A DNA stretch of 64,000 nucleotides from Yponomeuta sedellus (taxonomy: Eukaryota > Arthropoda > Insecta > Lepidoptera > Yponomeutidae). Below are positions 22,965 to 34,500 of this stretch, piece by piece; the first letter of the stretch is position 1; every line of letters starts with the position of its first letter. The DNA lies in contig OW203738.1 of NCBI GenBank assembly GCA_934045075.1, positions 6,625,487-6,689,486 of the forward strand. Direction: 5' to 3'. The position numbers and the translations under genes are program-made. A model generated the notes under the pieces. It saw only the letters and a list, made by a program, of their open reading frames with translations. It had not been told where the DNA came from and made no database searches.

Positions 22965-25892
22965 CTATAATATGTTCAACAGTTGTCTCATCTTCAAAAA
23001 CTTTATATTTCCTAAGGACTTAGTGAGGATGTCAGCGACGTTGTCCTCTGAATTCACTTTAACGACATCTATAACTCCTTTCTTAAAACATTCATGAACA
23101 TAGTGGTAATGTACTTCTATGTATTTTGAATTCTTTGTAAAATTGCCATACTTGGCGAGAACAACTGCTCCTGAATTATCCTCATAAACCTTAACAGAAT
23201 CATGAAACTCTATAAACATATCATTAAGAATACTACGCAATAAACATATTTCAGTTACTGCATCTGACAATGCAACATATTCAGCAAATGTCGAAGACTT
23301 TGTTACGCTACTTTGTTTCTTTGACTTCCAATATATGACATTGCCGAATAATCTAATTATATAACCAGTTGTAGACTTTCTATCTACAATATCTCCGGCC
23401 CAGTCGGCATCAACGTAACAGTCCATCACGTTAGCTTCTAAATTTTGTCGGTAAGTGAGCTTAAGGCTCTTTGTCAAATATAAATATTTCAAAACACGTA
23501 ATGCATAGTTAAAATGCGATTCATTGTAACAATTCTGAAACCTACTTAAGTAATTGACGCAATAAGCTATGTCTGGTCGGCTACCAGAACTTATGTACAA
23601 CAAAGCTCCTATCAGATTTCTATATTTGACGTCCTCATTAAGTTCATTTTTCTCGAGTTTAGCATTAATTTCCATCGGTGTTTTATAAAGTTTTGAATTT
23701 TCAATTTTATATTTTTTGGCTAACGAATCAATATATTTTTCCTGATTTAAGGTCAAAATGTTTGCTTTTGCATAATCATATTCAACATCAATCCCTATAT
23801 AATTTTTAACTTTTCCTATGTCCTTCATTTTAAAGTGATTACCTAATTTTGTTTTCATTGCAGTAATCTTTTGTTCATCCTTGCAAGCAATCAGTAGGTC
23901 ATCCACGTAAACTAGTATATAAATTGGACAATTTTCTACATTTTTAACATAAAGACAATAGTCGTATTTGCTTCTTCTAAAACCAATAGTCGTCACAAAA
24001 TCATTGAAACATTCGTACCAAGCTCGGGGGCTTTCTTTTAAACCATATAAAGATTTGAATAATTTGTACACTCTATCATTATTATCTTCATAACCAAGAG
24101 GCTGTTTGACATATACCTCTGATAACACTTTGCCGTTTAAAAACGCTGTCTCTACATCAATTTGATGTATACTTAATTGGGATTGACAACAATATGACAG
24201 AAGTAGTTTTAAAGTTTGCATACTAGCTACTGGTGAATAGGTGTCATCAACATTGTCCGTTTGTTGAAAACCTCTAACCACTAACCTGGCTTTATAGAGC
24301 TCTGCAGATTTCTTCTTGTATACCCATTTAACATCAAGTACCTTTTTATCCTGTGGTGCACTCACTAGCGTCCAAGTATTGTTCTTCACCAGACTATTCA
24401 TCTCTCGATCCATTGCTTCTTTCCATTGATCGGCCTCATCACTTGTAGTCGCCTCCTGAAATGTATCTGGAATCATGGCGTCACAGTAATTAACACTTAT
24501 ACAGTAGTAGCTGAACTCTTCATCAAATCGAACTGGTGGTTTGATCTGTCTCTTAGACTTTCTCATTTCATTATTTATTTTATCTTCATCATTATTAATT
24601 TCAGGTGCAATTTCATATACACTTTCGTTATTCTGTTCTTCGTCCGTAGCGATCTCATCAGCTCTAGTATCAGTACCAGTTTCTTCATCTTCATTTTCAA
24701 ATGCTATAAGCTTAATATCATTTTCAATTATATCCACGTGTCTTGCCACGACTATTTTATTATCGATGAGTACTCTGTATCCGATATCTGTATATCCTAA
24801 CAGAATGCCCATTTCTGCCTTTTTATCCCACTTTGAATTCCTTCTTACTTCAGGTACTCTAACATATACTTTACTGCCACACATTTTCAAATATTTTGCT
24901 GACGGTTTCTTCTGAAAGAAAATTTCATACGGTGTCTTCTTTTCTGGCGTATTAGTCATTATTCGATTTTTTAAATAAGCAGCCGTTTTTATAGCCTCTG
25001 GCCAAAAACGTCTATCTACTTTTGCTTCCGCTAAAAGGCATCGTGCCATATCCATTATCGATCTGTTGTATCTCTCAGCTGTGCCATTTAATTCATGTAC
25101 ATATACCGGGCATGGTTTAATCATTATTCCTTTTTGTCTCGCAAATCTTAGTATACGATGGTTTATATATTCCTTTCCATTATCACATCTCAATTCTTTT
25201 ATTACTTTGCCCGTCATGTTTTGCAATTCATTTACATACTCCTCAAAGCATTCATAAACTTGATCCTTAGACTGGATGCAACAAACTCTCGCTAACTTAC
25301 TATAATCATCTATAAATGTCAAGAAGTATTTTTCTCCTGCATGTCCTGTTGTTCTGTGCGGCCCATTAATATCAGTGTGTACAATTTCCAGTATATCTTC
25401 TACTTTAGTTCTATTATTCTCAAATGGTAAGTTGTGCATCTTGTTTTCAATACATATAGCACATTTCATGAAATCTTCTTCTAATTCTTGTGGCATTTCT
25501 TCTACGAGTTGTTTTTTGCACATAAAGTCAAGATAGTTAAAATTTACATGCCCAAATATTCTGTGAAGTCTTTCTTTGTTCGTCATTTTACTGTTTACCG
25601 CATTCGCGTTAATTTCTTTCGAAACAAAACTCGTTATCTTAAATAGTCTTTCATCCTTTTTCGCAATTGCTATCAATTCATTATTAGAGTTGTAAATCTT
25701 CGTTAAATATCCTTTAGAAATTATTGTATGTTCATCCGTAATCTTTGAGTAGCTCAATAAGTTTGCTTTCATTTCCTTTACATATAATACGTTATTTATT
25801 TCTACTTTACTTTTATTAGCATAGACCGGGAAGTAAGTTGTAATAGTTCCAACCTTAGTCGCTTTCAGTATTCTTCCGTCGCCCACTTTCAC
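22965..25892 (-). CDS. copia Pol: integrase, reverse transcriptase, RNase H
   Basis: 975 residues, open from about 25916 to the stop at 22965; there is no obvious ATG because it normally follows Gag in one frame. Integrase: HHCC zinc region (residues about 110-150, ending CAICIENK), then DINGPH (about 173), DNGKEY (about 239) and the catalytic Glu in NGTAERYN (about 275). Reverse transcriptase: VETAFLNG and YVDD (about 663). RNase H: VDADWAGD, SKKQSSVTKSS and AEYVAL. It ends ADILTKSL, typical of the family. These enzymes would copy the element RNA in cytoplasmic particles and insert the cDNA. All catalytic residues I checked are present. Confidence 0.9.
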   Translation of the reverse strand: MKVGDGRILKATKVGTITTYFPVYANKSKVEINNVLYVKEMKANLLSYSKITDEHTIISKGYLTKIYNSNNELIAIAKKDERLFKITSFVSKEINANAVNSKMTNKERLHRIFGHVNFNYLDFMCKKQLVEEMPQELEEDFMKCAICIENKMHNLPFENNRTKVEDILEIVHTDINGPHRTTGHAGEKYFLTFIDDYSKLARVCCIQSKDQVYECFEEYVNELQNMTGKVIKELRCDNGKEYINHRILRFARQKGIMIKPCPVYVHELNGTAERYNRSIMDMARCLLAEAKVDRRFWPEAIKTAAYLKNRIMTNTPEKKTPYEIFFQKKPSAKYLKMCGSKVYVRVPEVRRNSKWDKKAEMGILLGYTDIGYRVLIDNKIVVARHVDIIENDIKLIAFENEDEETGTDTRADEIATDEEQNNESVYEIAPEINNDEDKINNEMRKSKRQIKPPVRFDEEFSYYCISVNYCDAMIPDTFQEATTSDEADQWKEAMDREMNSLVKNNTWTLVSAPQDKKVLDVKWVYKKKSAELYKARLVVRGFQQTDNVDDTYSPVASMQTLKLLLSYCCQSQLSIHQIDVETAFLNGKVLSEVYVKQPLGYEDNNDRVYKLFKSLYGLKESPRAWYECFNDFVTTIGFRRSKYDYCLYVKNVENCPIYILVYVDDLLIACKDEQKITAMKTKLGNHFKMKDIGKVKNYIGIDVEYDYAKANILTLNQEKYIDSLAKKYKIENSKLYKTPMEINAKLEKNELNEDVKYRNLIGALLYISSGSRPDIAYCVNYLSRFQNCYNESHFNYALRVLKYLYLTKSLKLTYRQNLEANVMDCYVDADWAGDIVDRKSTTGYIIRLFGNVIYWKSKKQSSVTKSSTFAEYVALSDAVTEICLLRSILNDMFIEFHDSVKVYEDNSGAVVLAKYGNFTKNSKYIEVHYHYVHECFKKGVIDVVKVNSEDNVADILTKSLGNIKFLKMRQLLNIL

Positions 25893-25924
25893 ATTTATTG
25901 GTTCCTTAAAGGAAATTTAGTTAA

Positions 25925-26866
25925 TTAATAAATAGTTACAAATTTATCGAAATATTCATCCGTATTAATTATATGATCAGTACATCCACTGTCAAGTAAC
26001 CAATTTATTTGTCCCGGTTTTACTTTAACTTCGTCTTTTGTAGTCGTCGAATTATTTACAATTGATGTGTGAAAGCTGTTTCTGCCATAATCATTGCTAT
26101 TATTTCTATAACCACAATTTCCTCTGTCTCTATTTTGTCCAAAATTATAGCGGCCAGGTCCACGACCACGATTTGGACCTTGACGTCCGCGTCCGCGACC
26201 ACGGTTTCCGTGCCAACAGTCTCTTTTCACGTGTCCAGGTTTTCCACAAGTAAAACAAGTCGGTTTGTTCTCAACATTTGCTTTAAACGCGTTTGATTTA
26301 TCCGGTATATCTTCCTCTTTCTTAATTATATTTTTCATACGAATTTTGCTTTTCAAGTATTCAACTGTCCTTTCTGTTTCCGGTAATACGTCTATTAAAT
26401 CTCCAATATAACTATAGTCTCCTGGTAATGCTTTTAGCATATAATTTAATTTTTCGCTTTCTGTCATTATAGCGCCTGCCATTTTTAAATCGTTGACACA
26501 TCGTTCGAATTCATCAAAAAATATGTTGATATCTGAATATTTTGCTAACTTAATATTCTCTAAATTGCTTCTACATACAATTTGTAGCGCTGTGGATTGT
26601 TTTAAATACATTTCGTCGAACTTCGAAATTATTTTGTACGTTGAGTCTAAGTCGCTGATATATTCTAGCTGCTGATTCGTAATCGCGCTGTATATATAGT
26701 TTGTCGCTTGAATATCCATCTCATACCATGATGCCTCATCATCACTTTCCATTTTTAATCGTATAGCAACATCTTTACATTTTTTGAATTGAAGAAATTT
26801 CATCAAACGAATTTTCCAATTCGAATAATCTGTCCCGTCAAAAATTGGAATTACGATATTATTCAT
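25925..26866 (-). CDS. copia Gag plus start of protease
   Basis: I choose ATG 26866 (MNNIVIPIFDGTDYSNWK), the usual copia Gag opening; an upstream in-frame ATG-like start would add 15 residues. There is one zinc knuckle, CFTCGKPGHVKRDC, then an Arg/Gly-rich segment and the protease motif LLDSGCTDHI. The frame stops at 25925, shortly after the protease motif. Pol opens only from 25916 in another frame, and both frames have stops between, so a simple programmed frameshift cannot join them. An insertion of about 17 bp with a partial local repeat (taacta words) would explain the break. Confidence 0.85.
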   Translation of the reverse strand: MNNIVIPIFDGTDYSNWKIRLMKFLQFKKCKDVAIRLKMESDDEASWYEMDIQATNYIYSAITNQQLEYISDLDSTYKIISKFDEMYLKQSTALQIVCRSNLENIKLAKYSDINIFFDEFERCVNDLKMAGAIMTESEKLNYMLKALPGDYSYIGDLIDVLPETERTVEYLKSKIRMKNIIKKEEDIPDKSNAFKANVENKPTCFTCGKPGHVKRDCWHGNRGRGRGRQGPNRGRGPGRYNFGQNRDRGNCGYRNNSNDYGRNSFHTSIVNNSTTTKDEVKVKPGQINWLLDSGCTDHIINTDEYFDKFVTIY

Positions 26867-26918
26867 GTTTAGCAATTTTATCCACTTACTTGGTTTTCCC
26901 CACGTTTTCACACCGAAC

Positions 26919-26930
26919 GATCTGCTACCA
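26919..26930 (-). other. copia primer-binding site
   Basis: Directly inside the 5' LTR, the coding strand reads TGGTAGCAGATC. The first 10 bases are complementary to the 3' end of insect initiator tRNA-Met (from memory of that tRNA). Confidence 0.65.
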
Positions 26931-27120
26931 TGTTAATATATTTGTAAAGGAAGACTGTAAAATCATATTAATAATTTATTTACAACAAATTCACAAGAAC
27001 ATAGCAAACTGACAAAGCATATCGAAGTATTCTACAATTTGATAGATGTCTAATATAAAACCATAAAGAAAGAAAGCTGCCAATATAAATCTTCATTGAA
27101 TATACAAACTCAAACTAACA
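26931..27120 (-). repeat. copia 5' LTR
   Basis: 190 bp, identical to 22721-22910 as read. Confidence 0.9.
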
Positions 27121-27369
27121 GAAACGATGGTCACGTGACAGCGTACATGCCTAATTGTCAAAACGATACCTTGATGCCCTGAGTAAGAGTCCAAATTAAG
27201 ATGGTATTGTAACTTACAATAGTGGCAACACTCTGAATGTTTTCAAATTTAGTCGGGTTATCGCAAGTGTAAAATCTGTGAAGACGTCGTCGGATTCTTT
27301 TAGAAAATTGAAATAACTAAAACATTTTGGTGCAAACAACTTACCCTGGGATATTGTACGATAAATGCA

Positions 27370-27915
27370 CAATGAGGTGAAAAGTGCGTGGTTGCGGCAG
27401 GTCATATAAGAAACAAAGAAAACGCAGTTTATAATATGAACTTCCAAAGGTGAGTACCTAAAACCTATATTTTCTCGCGTAAAAGGACCGAGGAATGAAA
27501 TATCACTTTGAAAATAAACTTCCTAACGACTCGGTAACCAAAATTACCGTAATTGTAGCTTCTAGAACCCTTCTACGCCCTAAAATTAGGAAAATAAACC
27601 AATCCATTTGTAGGTTGTACTAGTGATGACAAAAGCATGGTCGATGAAAATTCGCCATAGTAGTAGTATAGTCGATACTTGTTCATTACTCCTTCTTAGT
27701 ACTTAATCCATTGTTTATTCTTATTCAAGTTTTCCCAAATTGATATATGGACGCAATAGCATGCTAAAACGCAGAAATAAGAAGCAGGACAGAAACGACT
27801 GTAAACTGCGCACAAGGCACTTTAGACCCGAGTGATTTGAACGAAGAAACTTATTGTGAACACGCCTGAAGGAAGATGTGGTGCCCACCTTACTCCAGTA
27901 AAAATTGAAGTAATG
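27370..27915 (+). pseudogene. THAP-domain gene relic, two exon-like pieces
   Basis: Piece 1 (about 27370-27449) begins at an ATG and reads as a THAP N-terminus: KVRGCGRSYKKQRKRSL with the second metal ligand present, a stop codon where the first Cys is expected, and a later TAA. It ends at a good donor (aaag/gtgagt). Piece 2 (about 27729-27915) follows an acceptor-like attcaag. It contains FPK...NDCKLRTRHFRPE, then FERRNLL and RLKEDVVPTLL, matching the end of a THAP domain, with two in-frame stops, and ends at a donor (aatg/gtaaga). The intron-exon layout fits a host gene or a P-element-type transposase. The stops make it a relic. Based on motif spacing only. Confidence 0.5.
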
Positions 27916-29649
27916 GTAAGAAAGTTAAACATTTGTTACATAATATTTATCGCTACCTTTTCATATACACTTATGACATGTTTTTACAAAATAGGATGCT
28001 CCCAGGAGTTTATTTTGATTTCAAGCATAACGAGAATAACTATGAAAGTTTACAAAATATTTTTTTCACCATACTTCCTTAGTAGTCTTCTACATCCAGA
28101 CAGTGTACCAGACACCACAGCGTCCGAGTGGTGCCTTTATCCATTTAATAATTTATCTTTATTTCATTATTTCTAAATCATATTAATCATATTAAACAGT
28201 GTGATGTGAGAATTGATAATATAAAAAAAACAGGCCCTAAATTCCCACATCACAATGTTGCTTATATTAAGACTTCTACGAGTAAAAAATAGGTTTTCTA
28301 AACCCCATCAGCTGTTTTATGTTTGTCCTGAATTTAAATCGTACCCAACAATAATACAAACTACTATAAACTTTCCCACAAAAAAACCATCTCTCCAACA
28401 GTGTAAATCATAGATAGATGGATTAAGAAAGGTTGAAAGGTAAAAATAAAATGTTAAATGAATGAACATCAAAGCTGTTAGTTTCTCAATTAATAAATTG
28501 TGTGGTGATCACCTTATTGCAAAAAATATCTGACACATAGATGCAAATTGTACCTTACTTCAAAGTATGTAATTACTTATCAGGATCAGTCAATAATGGA
28601 ATATTTTATTATTTAAGTAGCTCTCTTTTGTAGGTTTGCCTTTATTAAGTTTCTTTTTGTTTTCAGGTCAGTACTGAACATGGGAACTGAGCAAAAATAT
28701 CTGTTATCTGCAAATGAAACGGTCATATTCTTCTTTCTTGATCAAATTTACTGAAGACTGACGTAGTATAGTCATCCGTTCGAAAATTCCTTCGTTGATG
28801 ACCAGCCCTATCTATTGTCTAAAATCTGTCAACGAAACTTATTTAAATATCAGCATTCCTCACATGACACATTAAATTACTGCGTGCATTGAATTACTGA
28901 ATTATTACTTGCAATATAATATTGTGATTATTAAATAAGGTTTGCTGGCAACTTTTAGCGACAGATTGCGGCCGAAGATGGATTTACCTAATCAATATTA
29001 GCAATAGTATTTTCCTTTTCGAATTTTATTGCAAGATAAACATGAGTATTAAGTTTTGATAACTTTTTCAATTAACTTATATATAATACAAGGTCCTAGC
29101 TCGATCTGTATGTTAACTAAATGTGAGGAAGAAACGTAACGTCAATCTAATATGTCGTCACGGATTTTTTTCTGAAGCATAGGCCTTCAGCAAGAAATTT
29201 GAGACAGAGTATTATGTTGAAGTTGACGAATATAATTATAAATAAGCAATTTTGTGTGAAAAAGTGTCGCTTTTTAAATTATTGTTACTTTTTTTGATAA
29301 AACATGATTGAAAACTTGTATACAATACAATTTATTTTAATTTATTACATTGTTTAAGATAAGAACATTATTTATTGTACACCAGGAAAAAAACAAACAA
29401 AACATAATTACAAAGATACATTACAATTCATTCAAGAGTCTTAATTTTTCAACGTTTTTATCGACATCGATGGAGAGTTAGGCCCATCCCTAGTCGGTAG
29501 CGTTTGACAGTAGGGCATGTACGCACCTTGAAATCGGTGCATGGATAAACGTAGTGCCATCTCTTTTTTTCTTATGGAAGGTTGGTTAGCGAAAGCAGGA
29601 CAGCATTACTGTCAAAAGTTTCTGCTAAGTTACTGCTACCCCTTGGGCC
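27916..29649. other. Gene-free, AT-rich stretch
   Basis: No domain recognised. A 106-codon frame at 27856-28176 overlaps the THAP-like piece and is probably chance. Bases 29657-29676 form the inverted terminal repeat of the composite element. Confidence 0.4.
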
Positions 29650-29996
29650 CATCACAAGCCACTGTGTACTGGGGCCATTAGTTCTTATTCTGAGGATGCA
29701 CAGAACCTTTATGATGTGATCTTCTTTATTCTGTGATGTAATCGTAAAAATCGTTTAATTGTTCTGTGGTAAATAAAAAACCACCACCAAACCACCACAG
29801 TGAAAAAAGCGCGGGAAACGTTTAAATTGGGCGGGCGTATTTTTTTGTTAGAGGATTTCAAAATTGTTTTATAATAGGATTTTAAGATCAGTTCTGTATA
29901 TTTGTTGTAATATATCGTAGATTAGAGTTTATTTTATAGTTTTTGTATATATTCTTCATATCTGGTAAGTTTTCATTGTTCTTTTCGTCTGGGCTC

Positions 29997-31574
29997 ATGG
30001 AGGAGCCGCCCGATCCGGGGGGCACAGTCCCCTCGGTCGGTGTTAACATTATTATCCCAAGTATAACTAATGAATCTACTGGAATGGACACTGACGGTTC
30101 CATTAGATCTGAAAAAAGAAAAAGAACAAGGGCGCATCGCAAGGTCTGCAGACATTGCAATAAAAGAAGGAAACATGGTTCTGGTTCAGATAAAGTTAAT
30201 GTATGTGGATGTGATAGCGACGACTATAAAAAAACGACTGTGTCTGAAATACCAAATCCACAAGAAGCTACGTCCCATGTGGACGCATCTTCTGTGTCGC
30301 GTCTTTCTTCAGTACCCGTGACTCTGCCCCTTCAGTCCCCTCAGGTTGGCAGGACCCAGTATGAATCGACTGATGCCTCACCATACGTAATACATCTTCA
30401 AAAACATTCAACAGAGGATTTACCTTCCCCCACTCTCCACCCAGTATCATTTGGCCACTACATGAAAAGACGTGGATTTAAAAATATTATTAATGGTAGT
30501 GTCAAACGACTAAGCCGAAGCAAACTCAGTATTTCGTTTTCGGATTTTAACGATGCTAATATGTTCCTGCTGGACCCGGATTTGACTAAAAACAATTTCA
30601 AGGCTTTCATCCCATCTTTTAATATCACAAGGATGGGAGTTGTCAGAGGAGTCCCAGCAGAGTGGACCCCTGAAGAGGTACTTGATAATATTTCTGTGCC
30701 AATTGGATGCGGTAAAGTTCTGAAAATTAGAAGGTTTAATTATAAAATACACGGCCCAACCCCTACCTGGAAACCCTCACAGACTGTTGTATTAACATTT
30801 GATGGTCAGGTGTTGCCCAAAAGAGTTTTTCTCTGCTATAATGCTCTGCCTGTAGAGCTCTATTCGTACCCTACTGTACAATGTTTCAATTGTTGTCGCT
30901 TCGGCCACACTAAGGTAAAATGTAATTCCACACCAAGGTGTTACAAATGTGGTCAGAATCACTCAGGTGACTCTTGTCACATTGAGAATGATGATGCAGT
31001 GTGTTTATCCTGTAATGGAAGTCATTTCGCCACAAACAAGTTATGTCCAGAGTATGAAAGGCAGACCCGGGTAAAACTTTATATGGCACAAAATTGTGTC
31101 TCATACTCAGAAGCTATTAAGTTACATCCTCCAGTAAATAAGTCGTACAGTGATGTATTATCTTCTGCGCCAACACCCAATTTCTCTGCTCGTCCCCTCC
31201 CATCACCCCCTCATCAAAAAAACAATTCAAATTCATATAAAAAAACAGTGTTTCGTAAACCCTCGACCCCAAAAACCACATCAACAGGATATGATCGCGC
31301 TGTCCATAGATCACTTACATATGAATATGATCCTCCATCTCCTTCAAATGGCTGTGCCCTACAGGATAAAGTCAAGGACTCAGGGGAAAGCAATACAAAC
31401 ATATTAGAATTGATCTCAACTTTAATTCAAGTAATCTCAAAATCTTTTACTAACAGTAATAACAACTCAATACCGTCCAACGCTGCCTCTATTATCGAAA
31501 TTGTAAAGTCTTTAGCCAACAATGGCCAATTTAGGCAAGATCCTGCAGTGGAATTGCCGAAGCATAGTAAGTAA
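29997..31574 (+). CDS. Non-LTR ORF1 protein (Gag-like, three CCHC knuckles)
   Basis: I place the start at ATG 29997 (MEEPPDPGG); the frame is open upstream but without a better start. It has a charged, low-complexity N-terminal region with a basic patch (KRKRTRAHRK), then a conserved middle domain (about residues 130-290, including HYMKRRGFKNI, ARMGVVRGVP-like and VVLTFDGQVLPKRVF). The three zinc knuckles at about 296-355 are CFNCCRFGHTKVKC, CYKCGQNHSGDSC and CLSCNGSHFATNKLC. The C-terminal part is Ser/Pro/Asn-rich. The family role is RNA binding and nucleic-acid chaperoning in the retrotransposition complex. It overlaps ORF2 by 53 bp in another frame, suggesting reinitiation or frameshifting for ORF2 translation. 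Confidence 0.9.
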   Translation: MEEPPDPGGTVPSVGVNIIIPSITNESTGMDTDGSIRSEKRKRTRAHRKVCRHCNKRRKHGSGSDKVNVCGCDSDDYKKTTVSEIPNPQEATSHVDASSVSRLSSVPVTLPLQSPQVGRTQYESTDASPYVIHLQKHSTEDLPSPTLHPVSFGHYMKRRGFKNIINGSVKRLSRSKLSISFSDFNDANMFLLDPDLTKNNFKAFIPSFNITRMGVVRGVPAEWTPEEVLDNISVPIGCGKVLKIRRFNYKIHGPTPTWKPSQTVVLTFDGQVLPKRVFLCYNALPVELYSYPTVQCFNCCRFGHTKVKCNSTPRCYKCGQNHSGDSCHIENDDAVCLSCNGSHFATNKLCPEYERQTRVKLYMAQNCVSYSEAIKLHPPVNKSYSDVLSSAPTPNFSARPLPSPPHQKNNSNSYKKTVFRKPSTPKTTSTGYDRAVHRSLTYEYDPPSPSNGCALQDKVKDSGESNTNILELISTLIQVISKSFTNSNNNSIPSNAASIIEIVKSLANNGQFRQDPAVELPKHSK

Positions 31575-34500
31575 GAAATCTGACCTTATTCATTTACTTA
31601 ACAAGTACAAACCCTCGATATTTACTCTTTCAGAGACATGGTTGAAGCCAGGGTTTTCTTTTAAAACCACTGGTTATGCCTGTTTTCGAGAAGACAGAGA
31701 TGATGGGTATGGTGGAGTGGCCATTCTCATCAATAAGTCATTTTCATTTTCATCTTTTCCACTCCCTTCTCACAGCAATGACATTTCTATTGTTGCTGCT
31801 ATTGTAAATAATATTTGTATAGTTTCTGTATATTTTTCTAGACCGTCTGTAAATATTTTAAGAGAAATTAGTAATATAATTAGTATTCTCCCAAAACCAT
31901 TTTTGGTGATGGGAGACTTTAACTGTCAACACCAAGCATGGGGTAGTTCTTTTACTTCTTGTTATGGGGAACAATTACTAGACATCATTCAGTCCAATAA
32001 TCTTTGTATTTTAAATAATTGTTTACCCACCCGTCACACTAAGCCTGATGAAGGAATTAGTGCTCCTGATTTGACTTTTTGCACACCGAATCTTGCATTG
32101 TCTTTAAATTGGTATCCTCTTTCCTCATCATATGGCAGTGATCACTTTCCTTTAGTTATTTCATTTCCAAATAGTAATCCTTCTGTTTCAACATTTAAGC
32201 CCCGTATTAAGCATAGGTTAAGTAATGCAGATTGGAGTTCTTTTAGGGAATGTGTGGAGCTTAAAGTGAAAGATTGTGAATCTCTATGCACCTCAGATGC
32301 TGAGATGTTTGCTAAGCTTTTGATGGAGGCTGCAGATCAAACATTTCCTCTTAAAAATGGTGCTTCTGGCAAAATCCCTTCTCCTCCTTGGTGGGATGCG
32401 GAGTGTTCAGAGGCTGTAAAAAAGAGAAAGGAAGCTGAAAAAATGTATAGTGATGAAATGACACCGGAGAATTTTGACACTTATCTAGGAGTATCTCGAA
32501 CTACTAAAAAACTTCTGAAACAGAAAAAATATGAAGGTTGGCAAAAATTTTGTACTTCTATTTCACCTAATACTCCTCCATCTGCTGTTTGGAAAAACAT
32601 AAAACGGTTTAGGTCAGCCTTCAATAATTCTCACACTCCCAAAATGTCCCTCTCCCTAGCTGATGAGTTTATGGACCACCTAGCCCCTCCCTCTGTTCCA
32701 GAACAAACATCTATTTCTCCCGCTTGCCATATTGCACATAGTCGGTCTGATTTAAACTCGCCTTTCACCTTAGAGGAATTAAAAGGGATCCTCTCTCATG
32801 TTAGGGATTCTGCCCCAGGAGAAGATGGTATTCCTTATTCTTTCATTGTTAATCTTAGTGATTCTACTCTACTAACTTACCTAGAATTAATTAATTCCAT
32901 TGTAGTTTCAGGTGTTATTCCTCTCTCCTGGAAATCCCAAACAATTATTCCAATTTTAAAATCCAATAAGCCTTCTGCTGACCCTTCTTCTTACAGACCC
33001 ATTGCTCTATCCTCTGTTCTAATAAAAATTGCTGAATACCTTGTCAAAATTCGTCTTGAGTGGTTCATTGAGAGCAATAATCTTTTATCTCCTTCCCAGT
33101 ATGGGTTTAGAAAGGGGAGAGGTACTATTGACAGTCTAAGTGTCTTTACCACTGATATCCGTCTAGCTTTCTCACATAACAATTCCATTCTTGCAGCATT
33201 TCTTGATATCCGTGCTGCCTATGACAGTGTTCTTGTGTCTGTACTAGAACAAAAACTACATTTATTAAATGTTCCCTACATCCTTGTAAATTTTATTGTA
33301 AATATCCTTTCAGAAAGGACCATTAATGTGTATATAGATGATACTAAAATATCTAGATTAGTTTGGAGAGGTTTACCGCAAGGCTCGGTTCTCTCTCCCA
33401 TATTGTACAATATATACACTTACGATTTAGACTCTTCCCTTGGTAGTTCTGTAGATGTGTTGCAATATGCAGATGACCTTCTTATTTATACTACAGGTCA
33501 CTCAATAGACTCAATGTCTTCATCTTTGACTTCTTCCCTTTCATTACTTCAGGACTGGCTATCCACTAATGGTCTTGACCTTTCTGTTGACAAAAGTGCT
33601 GTGGTCTTGTTTTCAAGACTGAGAAAGCGACCGGACTTTTGTGTTCAGTATAATTCCACTCCTATCCCTGTAAAAACACAAGTAAAATTCTTAGGGGTTA
33701 TTTTAGACAGTCATCTTTCAGGACTTCCTCACTGTGAATACATTGCAGCCAAGTGTGACCGCTTGATAAATATTATCAGATGCCTCTCGGGGGTTTGGTG
33801 GGGTGCTCATCCTTTTTCATTGAGGTTGCTCTACAATGCTTTAATCAGAAGTGTCCTTGATTATGGAACCTTTTTGTTGGAACCTGGCAGTGCTGCTGGT
33901 TTAAAGAAATTGGATGCAGTGCAGTCCAAGGCTTTGAGAATCATCTTAGGGGCCATGAAATCTAGTCCTATTAATTGTTTACAAGCTGAGTGTGGAGAGC
34001 CACCTCTTAAGTTAAGACGTCAATACCTTTCTGATAGATTCTTGGGTCGGTGTTTGCAGCTCTCTGATCACCCTTTGCATGGCAAATTACAGCGTCTTTC
34101 AGAGTTAATTGTGTCATCCAAGTATTGGTCTCACAGAGGAATCCCTTGTCTAGTTCAAAGTTTCTTGAAGTTTAACGCCATTGAAGCTCCGTGCCATAAT
34201 TCTAACTTGCTTCCTATTTTTAATTGTCCATATAATTCACTAGTTCAAGTTCCTAACGTCTGTCTTGATTTCGGTATTTCAAAATATGACGTATGTCAAA
34301 ATAGTGATTTCAATAACCTTTTGTGTGACAGATTCCAGGGGTTCCACACCATCTTTACAGACGCTTCAAAACACACTAATAGTTGCGTAGGTGTAGGTGT
34401 GTTTCATTCTCAATTTGATATTGTTCAAAAAATTAGACTTCCCCCTGAATCTTCGGTGTTCACTGGAGAATGCTTTGGACTTTTAAAGGCAGTGGAATAT

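Larger units (their letters stand above)
22721..27120 (-). mobile_element. Ty1/copia LTR retrotransposon, complete ends, broken gag-pol frame
   Basis: Two 190 bp LTRs (22721-22910 and 26931-27120) start TGTTAATATA and end ACTAACA and look identical base for base. The 5 bp gaaac flanks both sides (22716-22720, 27121-27125). Coding strand is minus, so 26931-27120 is the 5' LTR. Domain order is Gag, protease, integrase, reverse transcriptase, RNase H, which is diagnostic for copia. Identical LTRs mean a recent insertion, yet the frame is broken between gag and pol near 25917-25927. Confidence 0.95.
21650..29676. mobile_element. Possible composite DNA transposon bounded by a 20 bp inverted repeat
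   Basis: GGCCCGCAGTACACAGTGGC at 21650-21669 is matched in inverted form at 29658-29676 (GCCACTGTGTACTGGGGCC) with one difference. The ends resemble the G/C-rich starts of PIF/Harbinger or hAT elements, but no clean flanking duplication is visible (ttta on the left, atta on the right). It contains the copia element and THAP-like exon relics. Unit status is inferred from the inverted repeat alone. Confidence 0.4.

Noticed and set aside
24426..24915. Two overlapping 124-codon plus-strand frames
   Set aside because: Hydrophobic, Ser/Ile-rich shadows of the copia pol gene.
25893..25924. Programmed frameshift between copia gag and pol
   Set aside because: Both frames have stop codons in the gap and do not overlap, so slippage could not join them.
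27856..28176. 106-codon membrane-like protein
   Set aside because: It overlaps the THAP-like piece in another frame and owes its hydrophobicity to T-rich DNA.
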